From: Bacteroidales bacterium
GTDB taxonomy: Bacteria > Bacteroidota > Bacteroidia > Bacteroidales > UBA932
DNA: 8,441 nt
Assembly: GCA_017556665.1 (NCBI GenBank)
Contig: JAFYMJ010000205.1
Span: 1 to 8,441, forward strand
Direction: 5' to 3'
Position 1 is the stretch's first letter, and every line of letters starts with the position of its first letter. The notes below the pieces were generated by a model. It saw only the letters and a program-made list of their open reading frames with translations. It ran no database searches and was not told where the DNA came from. The position numbers were made by a program, and so were the translations under genes. Positions 1 to 5,837 of this stretch are shown in pieces.

Positions 1-836
1 AATACTACAGAGATAACAGAGTTAACCTCCTCTAAAGTAGCACAAGTATACTCAGCACCATCATACTCAATTACATATGCATTTAGAGCAAAGTTGTGAA
101 CTACGTTGTAAGCAATAGCAGTTTTACCAGGGAATAGAACCTCTTTCTCTTGAGTCTCAGTAGCCCAACCCTCAAATGAGCTGCCTGCATATGGCATAGC
201 TTTAGCTGAAGAAATACATCTTGCAAGGTAAGCCTCCATATCAATTGCTTTAGATTGCTCAAAGTTCATAATGAAACCAACATAAGCATCATAGTCAGCA
301 ACAAGGACATCCTCTACTGGGTTAATCTCGTTAGTTTTAGCTAGTACCAAGTTACCGTTCTCTGCAGTAACATCAGAAGGCATACCAAATACATCAGCAA
401 CATCTTGTACATCTGCAGCAGTAACATCTATTTTTTGAGAACCAGAAGGAGCAACAACAGCAAGACCATTAGCATCGAACAATGCGATATCTGCTCTGTT
501 TACGCTAACTTGACCTTTTGGAACCTCAACAATAACAATGCTTCTTGTTACATCCATGTAACCAGCAGCAGTAGCTGTTAGAGTGTAAGTACCAGGTTGA
601 GTTAGTTTGAAACTAAAAGTTGTACCTGTTTGTGACTCACCGTTTAGAGTAACAGTACCAGAAATTTGTTGTGAGTTAGCTCCGTTGTAAATTGAGCCAA
701 CCAAATAATAAACTGCATCAGCTGGCTCTTCTGGGATAACAACTGGTGCTTTCTCGTAGCACGCTGTTAGAAGAGTTGAGCAAACTGCAATAGCTAGCAC
801 AACTTTTGCGCTTAAGCTAGATAAAAATTTTTTCAT
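1..836 (-). CDS. Predicted lipoprotein with N-terminal beta-sandwich-like domain (3' end outside window)
   Basis: This frame stays open from an ATG at 836 to the left edge, giving 278 codons with no stop, so the C-terminus is missing. The first 26 residues form a lipoprotein signal: MKKF start, hydrophobic stretch, and lipobox LLTAC with Cys26 as the lipidated residue, so the product is probably anchored in the outer membrane. After a Pro/Glu linker, about residues 42-125 are rich in short Thr/Val/Gly strands (for example TVTLNGESQTG and TQPGTYTLTATAAGY), as in Ig-like or carboxypeptidase-regulatory-like folds. The rest has no motif I recognise; some resemblance to Bacteroides DUF3869-type lipoproteins is only an impression. 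Codons favour GCT, GGT, GTT and AAC far more than in the neighbours, which suggests high expression. It lies 31 nt after the upstream outer-membrane gene and I found no promoter of its own. A second ATG at 842 (MQMKK) is possible; 836 gives the usual MKK signal start. Confidence 0.85.
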   Translation of the reverse strand, partial: MKKFLSSLSAKVVLAIAVCSTLLTACYEKAPVVIPEEPADAVYYLVGSIYNGANSQQISGTVTLNGESQTGTTFSFKLTQPGTYTLTATAAGYMDVTRSIVIVEVPKGQVSVNRADIALFDANGLAVVAPSGSQKIDVTAADVQDVADVFGMPSDVTAENGNLVLAKTNEINPVEDVLVADYDAYVGFIMNFEQSKAIDMEAYLARCISSAKAMPYAGSSFEGWATETQEKEVLFPGKTAIAYNVVHNFALNAYVIEYDGAEYTCATLEEVNSVISVV

Positions 837-842
837 TTGCAT

Positions 843-856
843 TTAATTTAAATTAA
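843..856. repeat. 14-bp perfect AT palindrome in the leader of the lipoprotein gene
   Basis: TTAATTTAAATTAA reads the same on both strands and fills much of the 31-nt gap before the lipoprotein start. It has no GC pairs, so it may simply be an unstructured AT-rich leader of the kind that favours translation in Bacteroidetes. It could also be a protein binding site. I cannot tell which. Confidence 0.3.
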
Positions 857-867
857 CGTTTATAATC

Positions 868-2136
868 TTAAAAATTCAATAATTGCTGTTTAATAAACAA
901 CGGATTAAATCTGTTTTCCTCCGCTATATTGTTTGATGGGAGAGATTTGAATCCCTTTCCATACTTAAATTCATTTCCTGCATTATATGCAAACCCCATA
1001 TTTCTACTAGGTAACACTCTAGGGATATGTTTTGTTCGCTTATACCTGTAAGGAGGCAAGTTTACCTGGAATCTGAATCCACCATTGATACCATCATTTC
1101 CGGCATACTGTACAATCATTCCATACAATCCAATTGAACAATACTTAAAGTGCCTTATGATATCCAACCTTCCACCATACTCTCCCAAAAGATACCTTTC
1201 TGCATGTAAAGCCACTTGAGTATTGAACTTAGCCCAATAATATCCACCTCCTATAGAGAAAGTGAATCGCATATCCTTAGTTGTACATCCATATTTGAAC
1301 GGATGAATGTTTACTCCATTCTTATATTCTCCCCACTCTCCATAACCGGTGTAGCTAAGTCTTGCATCCAGATAGAATCTCTCATTCTTAAAATGGTAAT
1401 CTGCATCCACATCTACACCCCATCTGTTATTGTTGAAAAAACCAACAGTACCAGTCAAAAATATATTGTATGGCAATCTGAAAGTCTGCGACAACGAAAT
1501 GTTGCCTGGTCTTACAGAGCCATATTTATATCCATAGTTATTATACACAGGTATAATTAACTGTGCAGTAAACTTGCTTCCTTTCCATAGAGAAACCTCT
1601 ACAGCGGGAGACAAGTTAATCAAAAAGTCATACATCCTGGACAGCTTTATATTTCTAAAGCTGAATTCAGGATATACTACAACATCAACTTTAAACAGAG
1701 AGCTGTTCTTTTTCTTCTGTTTCTTTACCAGTTCCCAACTTTCTCCCAGATTGTAACTCACATCCCAATCCTCACGGGTTATCTCTACTGTTTCTGTTGT
1801 ATCTGCTTGTGCATTAACTCCGCAATATAGTGAAATTTTTGGCACATTGTTATCCAAAACTATCAATCTGCACCCTTTTCCCTCTGGCATACCAGATTTC
1901 TGAATAAGGTCAATAGCTTTTCCCAAACCTACTCCGTTAAGCCTGTATGCTATATTCTCAACAACGTAAACCCTCTCATTATCATCCTCCCCCCAGCACA
2001 CATTTTCAAATCCTAAAGTAACTAAAGAATCTGTAACAACCTCTGGATCTTGGCAAAAAGCACTAATTGGGAACAATGCAACAAAAAATGCCAATACAGC
2101 ACTTTTACACATTGATTTCCAAATTTTTCTACCCAT
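868..2136 (-). CDS. Predicted outer-membrane beta-barrel protein, YjbH-like
   Basis: A 422-residue protein with a signal peptide at residues 1-28 or so (basic start, hydrophobic VLAFFVALFPISAF, cleavage near FC|QD). The Cys there is not in a lipobox. Residues 35-105 look like a small alpha/beta domain (LVTLGFENV, VENIAYRLNGVGLGKAIDLI). From about 150 onward the sequence alternates polar and aromatic residues in strands typical of a barrel, and the last residue is Phe. The segment ERYLLGEYGGRLDIIRHF, followed by a GLYGM strand, a GINGGFRFQVNLPP turn and strand, and a GKGF motif, resembles the YjbH family, whose E. coli member belongs to the yjbEFGH exopolysaccharide operon. The family call rests on motif memory, not a search. 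A consensus promoter lies just upstream, and a lipoprotein gene follows after 31 nt, probably on the same transcript. It could also be another barrel family; envelope location is surer than the name. Confidence 0.75.
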   Translation of the reverse strand: MGRKIWKSMCKSAVLAFFVALFPISAFCQDPEVVTDSLVTLGFENVCWGEDDNERVYVVENIAYRLNGVGLGKAIDLIQKSGMPEGKGCRLIVLDNNVPKISLYCGVNAQADTTETVEITREDWDVSYNLGESWELVKKQKKKNSSLFKVDVVVYPEFSFRNIKLSRMYDFLINLSPAVEVSLWKGSKFTAQLIIPVYNNYGYKYGSVRPGNISLSQTFRLPYNIFLTGTVGFFNNNRWGVDVDADYHFKNERFYLDARLSYTGYGEWGEYKNGVNIHPFKYGCTTKDMRFTFSIGGGYYWAKFNTQVALHAERYLLGEYGGRLDIIRHFKYCSIGLYGMIVQYAGNDGINGGFRFQVNLPPYRYKRTKHIPRVLPSRNMGFAYNAGNEFKYGKGFKSLPSNNIAEENRFNPLFIKQQLLNF

Positions 2137-2168
2137 TTTTGCCTAGTTTTCCAATTAAAATTTTGCGG

Positions 2169-2200
2169 CAAAAGTATATATTTTTTATATAACAAACAAA
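2169..2200 (-). promoter_or_regulatory. Bacteroidetes-type promoter for the YjbH-like gene
   Basis: On the minus strand TTTG (2200-2197), a 20-nt AT-rich spacer and TACTTTTG (2176-2169) match the Bacteroidetes primary sigma consensus TTTG-N19-21-TAnnTTTG. A second TTTG at 2196-2193 gives a spacer of only 16. Transcription should begin near 2161-2164, leaving a leader of about 25 nt before the ATG at 2136. Confidence 0.75.
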
Positions 2201-2219
2201 TTATTAGTCAAATAATTAA

Positions 2220-2241
2220 TATATAACAAAAACGTTATATA
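2220..2241. repeat. AT-rich dyad upstream of the promoter, possible operator
   Basis: TATATAAC and GTTATATA form an 8-bp inverted repeat around a 6-nt centre, 20 nt upstream of the -33 box of the YjbH-like promoter. The same half-site ATATAAC recurs at 2187-2193, inside the -33/-7 spacer. This layout would suit a dimeric regulator, but the region is so AT-rich that chance is a real alternative. Confidence 0.35.
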
Positions 2242-2253
2242 CAAAAGAATCTC

Positions 2254-2274
2254 CCATCCGCAGTCTACGGATGG
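2254..2274. repeat. 7-bp perfect hairpin, possible secondary terminator
   Basis: CCATCCG and CGGATGG flank a 7-nt loop. The GC content stands out in AT-rich surroundings. Read on the minus strand it is followed by GAGATTCTTTTG, a weak T-rich tail, so it could back up termination of the structured RNA just upstream. It could also be part of a dispersed palindromic repeat. Confidence 0.4.
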
Positions 2275-2291
2275 AAAGTTGTGTATATATG

Positions 2292-2525
2292 AAAAAAGAG
2301 AGGTCACATCAAACTGTACTGCAACAGCAAAGGGCCACAATATATCCTGAGGTGGCGTAGGCAATCATTGCAGATGTGCCGTAAAATTTCCGTGTGTCTG
2401 AACAGATGCCTCCTCGTAGATAAATTGGGGCATCTGTGAGTTAGGAAATTCGGCACAGATGGAACAGATTGCTAGCCAGACCGAAGGCCATTTTGGGGAA
2501 CATTGATGTGGAAGGAAGGTGGGGT
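2292..2525 (-). ncRNA. Candidate structured RNA with 6S-like rod architecture
   Basis: Four nested inverted repeats fold this stretch into one rod. From outside in: CACATCAA (2510-2503) with TTGATGTG (2312-2305); GGCTAGCAATC (2477-2467) with 2366-2354, 11 pairs and two single bulged C; TGTGCCGAATTTCC (2457-2444) with 2391-2375, 14 pairs and a 3-nt bulge; ACAGATGCC (2437-2429) with GGCATCTGT (2410-2402), around an 18-nt loop. Between the first two helices lies an asymmetric bubble, 25 nt on one side and 41 on the other, whose 3' side can form a small CTGT/ACAG hairpin. A run of six T (2297-2292) follows the closing stem on the minus strand only, which sets the strand. Closing stem, bubble and long terminal stem are the plan of 6S RNA, which binds RNA polymerase holoenzyme; the length, about 200-230 nt, also fits. 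The 5' end is approximate and no consensus promoter was found. It lies between a terminator and the next promoter, so it appears to be an independent transcript. The 6S identity is inference; the fold is visible. Confidence 0.65.
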
Positions 2526-2544
2526 GGCGAATGGAAAGTATATG

Positions 2545-2580
2545 AAAAAAGGGCAACCCATTTACTTTTGGGTCACCCTT
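2545..2580 (-). terminator. Intrinsic terminator of the prfB-fumarase unit
   Basis: Starting 20 nt after the fumarase stop, AAGGG(TG)ACCCA pairs with TGGGT(TG)CCCTT across an 8-nt loop, ten pairs interrupted by a symmetric 2x2 internal loop. On the minus strand it runs straight into six T (2550-2545). This is a clear rho-independent terminator, separating fumarase from the RNA locus that follows. Confidence 0.85.
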
Positions 2581-2600
2581 GCCTAGTCTTCTATATTTTG

Positions 2601-4229
2601 CTAGTCTTTACAGCAAATAGGTCTTATCTGAGTAAAGAAATCATTTCCTTTATCATCTACAAGAATGAATGCAGGGAAGTTCTCAACCTCAATTTTCCAG
2701 ATTGCCTCCATGCCAAGTTCAGGATACTCAACACACTCTACGCTCTTGATATTCTCCTTAGCCAAAATAGCTGCAGGACCACCAATACTACCCAAGTAGA
2801 ATCCGCCATGTTTGTGACATGCATCTGTAACCTGTTGGCTTCTGTTACCTTTTGCAATCATAATCTTGCTGCCACCATTTGCCTGGAACAACTCTACATA
2901 GCTGTCCATTCTGCCTGCTGTTGTAGGGCCAAATGAACCACTCGCCATTCCTTTAGGAGTTTTTGCAGGACCTGCATAATAGATTGGATGGTTCTTGATA
3001 TAATCTGGAAGACCCTCACCTTTATCTATTCTCTCTTTTAATTTTGCATGTGCAATATCTCTACCTACTATTATAGTACCGTTCAAAAGCAAGAATGTAG
3101 ATACCGGATATTGGCTAAGTTGTGCAAGCACCTCCTCAATTGGACGGTTAAGGTCTACTTTTACACCATTTGCCAATGCAGAGCCAGACAAATATTGCTC
3201 TGGAATAAGGCGTGCAGGATTAGAATCCAATGTCTCTAACCAAATACCATCTCTGTTAATCTTAGCTTTAATGTTTCTGTCTGCACTACAGCTTACACCC
3301 ATACCTACAGGACAAGATGCACCATGTCTAGGCAAACGGATTACTCTAATGTCGTGAGCAAAATATTTACCGCCAAACTGAGCACCAATTCCCAAATTAT
3401 GGGCAGCCTTAAGAAGTCTCTTCTCCATCTCTACATCTCTGAATGCAGAGCCGCTGCCACCCTCTGTAGGAAGGGCATCATAATATTTAGTAGAAGCCAA
3501 TTTAACAGTTTTTAGGTTTAGCTCAGCCGATGTACCTCCAATTACAAATGCAATATGGTATGGAGGGCAAGCTGCTGTACCTAATGTCTTCATTTTCTCA
3601 ACCAAGTAAGGCTCCAATTTGTCGGGAGTAATAAGAGCTTTTGTCTCCTGGAAAAGATATGTCTTGTTTGCAGAACCACCACCTTTTGCTACAAACAGGA
3701 ATTTGTACTCGTCGCCATCTGTTGCATAAAGGTCAATTTGTGCAGGAAGGTTGCATCCGGTATTTTTCTCATTATACATATCCAACGCAATATTCTGAGA
3801 ATATCTTAAGTTGTCATTTGTATATGTATCATAAACGCCATGAGAAAGAGCCTCCTCATCACCACCACCTGTAAATACATATTGGCCTTTTTTACCTACA
3901 ATTGTAGCTGTACCTGTATCCTGACAGAATGGAAGTTGACCTTTTGCTGCAACATCTGCATTCATAAGCATTTGAATTGCAACTGCTTTATCATTGTCAC
4001 TTGACTCTGGATCTGACAAAATTTTTGCTACCATCTCATTATGCTCTGGTCTAAGCATAAATGAAACATCATGAAAAGCTTGTCTTGCCAAGAATCTAAG
4101 ACCCTCTGGATCAACTTTCAAGAACTCTTTATCACCTAACTTCTCTACACTTACATAATCTTTGGTAAGAAGATGATACTGTGTTGTATCTTTCCCTAGT
4201 GGGAACATTTCAACGTAATTAAATTCCAT
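2601..4229 (-). CDS. fumA: Class I (iron-sulfur) fumarate hydratase, fused alpha-beta form
   Basis: This 542-residue protein interconverts fumarate and malate in the cytoplasm, in the reductive or oxidative branch of the TCA cycle that Bacteroidales use to make succinate. The length is close to E. coli FumA (548). The cluster-binding cysteines are visible: Cys102 in [10 protein letters not shown], Cys221 in AACPPYH, and Cys314 (or Cys306) in [17 protein letters not shown]. The N-terminal alpha domain covers about 1-340 ([17 protein letters not shown]). The C-terminal beta domain carries [23 protein letters not shown] and [11 protein letters not shown], family motifs of the active site. The oxygen-labile 4Fe-4S enzyme suits an anaerobe. 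The start ATG at 4229 lies 19 nt after the prfB stop, without a clear Shine-Dalgarno, so it is probably cotranscribed with prfB. The symbols fumA and fumB are both used for this class; the choice is nominal. No sign of damage. Confidence 0.96.
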   Translation of the reverse strand: MEFNYVEMFPLGKDTTQYHLLTKDYVSVEKLGDKEFLKVDPEGLRFLARQAFHDVSFMLRPEHNEMVAKILSDPESSDNDKAVAIQMLMNADVAAKGQLPFCQDTGTATIVGKKGQYVFTGGGDEEALSHGVYDTYTNDNLRYSQNIALDMYNEKNTGCNLPAQIDLYATDGDEYKFLFVAKGGGSANKTYLFQETKALITPDKLEPYLVEKMKTLGTAACPPYHIAFVIGGTSAELNLKTVKLASTKYYDALPTEGGSGSAFRDVEMEKRLLKAAHNLGIGAQFGGKYFAHDIRVIRLPRHGASCPVGMGVSCSADRNIKAKINRDGIWLETLDSNPARLIPEQYLSGSALANGVKVDLNRPIEEVLAQLSQYPVSTFLLLNGTIIVGRDIAHAKLKERIDKGEGLPDYIKNHPIYYAGPAKTPKGMASGSFGPTTAGRMDSYVELFQANGGSKIMIAKGNRSQQVTDACHKHGGFYLGSIGGPAAILAKENIKSVECVEYPELGMEAIWKIEVENFPAFILVDDKGNDFFTQIRPICCKD

Positions 4230-4248
4230 AGTATTATTTTTATGTTTG

Positions 4249-5308
4249 TTATTTACTTGTAGTTTCCATCAAATATCCTTTCATAAAATTGTTAAGGTCA
4301 CCATCAAGGACTGCCGCTGTATCAGATGTCTCTATATTTGTCCTTAGATCCTTAACCATTTTATATGGGTGCAACACATAACTTCTTATTTGCGAGCCCC
4401 ATTCAATTTTCTTCTTTTGTCCCTCAAGTTCTGCCTGCTTTGCCCTCTTTTTCTCCAGCTCAATCTCATATAAATGAGACTTAAGTATCCTTAAAGCATT
4501 CTGTCTGTTATCCAGTTGCGATCTGGTCTCTGTATTCTCAACTACAATTCCGCTTGGTATATGCCTTACCCTTACCCCTGTTTCAACTTTATTTACATTC
4601 TGTCCGCCGGCACCACTGGAACGGAATGTATCCCACTCCAAATCTGAAGGGTTAATGACAATTTCTATTGAATCATCTACCAGTGGATACACAAACACAG
4701 AAGAGAAAGTTGTCTGACGCTTGCCCTGAGCATTAAAAGGGGATATTCTTACCAACCTGTGGACCCCATTCTCTGATTTAAGATACCCATATGCAAATTC
4801 CCCCTCAAACTCTATTGTAGCAGACTTTATACCAGCCTCATCTCCATCTATAACATCATATACCGAAACCTTGTATCCGTTTCTCTCCCCCCATCTGGTA
4901 TACATTCTAAGGAGCATCTGGCTCCAGTCATTACTCTCTGTTCCACCAGCTCCAGAATTGATTTTAAGAAGAGCACCCAGATTATCTCCCTCCTCACCCA
5001 ACATACTCTTTAGCTCCAATTCTCCAAGCAACCCGTCTATTTTAGTTCTCTCCTGCTCCAACTCTCCCTCTTCTGCCCCCATTTGCTCCAGCAATTCCAA
5101 CTCCTCAAGTGCAGTATCAATCTTATTTATTGCCTCTACCCAGTATTTTACTCCCGACAATTTTTTAAGAAAACTCTCTGCCTCTGACGGATTATCCCAA
5201 AAACCCGGCTGTAGAGTAATCTGTTCCTGCTCCTTTACTTTCTCTACCTTTGAATCGTAGTCAAAGAGACCTCCTTAACGCATCCAGACGTTCTTTAAAA
5301 ACACTCAT
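4249..5308 (-). CDS. prfB: Peptide chain release factor 2, expressed by +1 programmed frameshift
   Basis: RF2 recognises UGA and UAA stop codons and releases the finished protein from the ribosome. The gene is read in two frames: ATG at 5308 through CTT at 5266-5264 (15 codons, [15 protein letters not shown]), then an in-frame TGA at 5263-5261. A +1 slip skips T5263 and continues with GAC at 5262 (DYDSKVEKV) to TAA at 4251-4249, giving 352 residues. The specificity tripeptide SPF lies at about 189-191 and the catalytic GGQ at about 234-236 ([15 protein letters not shown]); [10 protein letters not shown] marks the conserved domain before them. E. coli RF2 has 365 residues; the N-terminus here is shorter before the shift (15 codons against 25). 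The TTG at 5160, the first start-like codon of the longer open frame, is internal. A promoter -7 element lies upstream at 5341-5334, and fumarase follows after 19 nt. Expression should be autoregulated by RF2 level through the shift. Confidence 0.96.
5261..5275 (-). promoter_or_regulatory. prfB +1 programmed frameshift site
   Basis: The minus strand reads AGG AGG TCT CTT TGA, then C. This has the E. coli prfB layout AGG GGG TAT CTT TGA C: an internal Shine-Dalgarno-like hexamer, one spacer codon, the slippery CTT, and a TGA in poor context. When RF2 is scarce the Leu-tRNA slips from CTT to TTT and translation continues with GAC. This is seen directly in the sequence; the mechanism is established for the family. 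Confidence 0.96.
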
Positions 5309-5333
5309 TTCTTCTAACAAATTTAAATCTTTA

Positions 5334-5341
5334 CAAAGATA
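5334..5341 (-). promoter_or_regulatory. Promoter -7 element of prfB-fumarase
   Basis: TATCTTTG on the minus strand is an exact TAnnTTTG match, placed between the recX stop (5351) and the prfB ATG (5308). The expected start point near 5327 gives a leader of about 20 nt. The -33 region would lie near 5361 inside the recX end and shows only TTAG, a poor match, so the promoter may be weak or may share transcription with the operon upstream. Confidence 0.6.
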
Positions 5342-5350
5342 GTAAAAAAA

Positions 5351-5836
5351 CTACCCTAACTTATCTAACACTGGGATTATTTCTCCCCATTCAAAACCCT
5401 TTGAAAGGGCATACCTCAACACTTTCTGTTTCTTTGACAGATTACTCTCCCCTTGTTTTAGAGAATTCCACTTCTTTCTTAAGATATCTTCAAGTTCATC
5501 TGTCTTAAACACCAACCAATTCTGCTCAATTGCACTGTTTATTATGGAATCCTCAAGCCCAAGCTGTTTAAGCTTAAGCCTTATCTTAACTCTTCCCCAC
5601 TTGTTGAATCTTGCCTTATCCCTCACATAGAACTCTGCAAACCTGGAATCATCAACAAACTTCTCTTTTTTTAGCAAAGATATAATCTCTGCAATTTCGT
5701 CGGCCGACAAAAATCTTCCCTCTTCAAAGTTGCCACTGCGGCACAGTTTTTCTATTTTGTCTCTTATCTGTCCACTGCAATACTCTCTTTTTGAACAAGA
5801 TGCCTGCAATAGAGCTATAAGCTTTGCTTTATCCAT
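5351..5836 (-). CDS. recX: RecX family regulatory protein
   Basis: A 161-residue basic, helical protein of RecX type. RecX binds RecA filaments and limits their growth and activity in recombination and the SOS response. Family signs are the CSKREYCSGQIRDKIEK opening helix pair, the ISLLKKEKFVDDSRFAEFYVRDKARFN core (the family's 'hinge'-like block with D-x-x-F/Y-A), and KWGRVKIRLKLKQLGL (the G-x-x-K/R-I-x-x-x-L block). Length fits the family (about 150-200). I place the start at the ATG at 5836, one nt after the stop of the patatin gene (TAGTATG), which suggests translational coupling. The frame extends to a TTG at 5854, but that would add six residues overlapping the previous gene. recA is not in the window. 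The gene is the last of the rlmN-patatin-recX cluster, and the next gene has its own -7 element. Confidence 0.9.
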   Translation of the reverse strand: MDKAKLIALLQASCSKREYCSGQIRDKIEKLCRSGNFEEGRFLSADEIAEIISLLKKEKFVDDSRFAEFYVRDKARFNKWGRVKIRLKLKQLGLEDSIINSAIEQNWLVFKTDELEDILRKKWNSLKQGESNLSKKQKVLRYALSKGFEWGEIIPVLDKLG

Positions 5837-5837
5837 A

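Noticed and set aside
1216..1756. Plus-strand frames opposite the outer-membrane gene
   Set aside because: They are antisense to a gene with a promoter, signal peptide and barrel pattern, and show no start signals or recognisable motifs.
2365..2556. 63-codon minus-strand frame starting MPFFHILSIRHP
   Set aside because: It lies across the fumarase terminator T-run and the nested helices of the structured RNA, has no plausible leader and no domain-like sequence. The pairing explains the sequence better than coding does.
2528..2556. Promoter for the structured RNA (TATACTTTC at 2542-2534 with TTG at 2556-2554)
   Set aside because: The -7 match is off by spacing and final base, and the gap to TTG is only 11 nt instead of about 20; too weak to annotate.
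2469..2936. 155-codon plus-strand frame
   Set aside because: Most of it is antisense to the fumarase C-terminal domain and the rest crosses the RNA candidate; cysteine-rich, low-complexity composition typical of a shadow frame.
4249..5160. Release factor starting at the TTG at 5160
   Set aside because: Homologous RF2 sequence ([14 protein letters not shown]) continues upstream in the same frame to the frameshift site, so this is not the true start.
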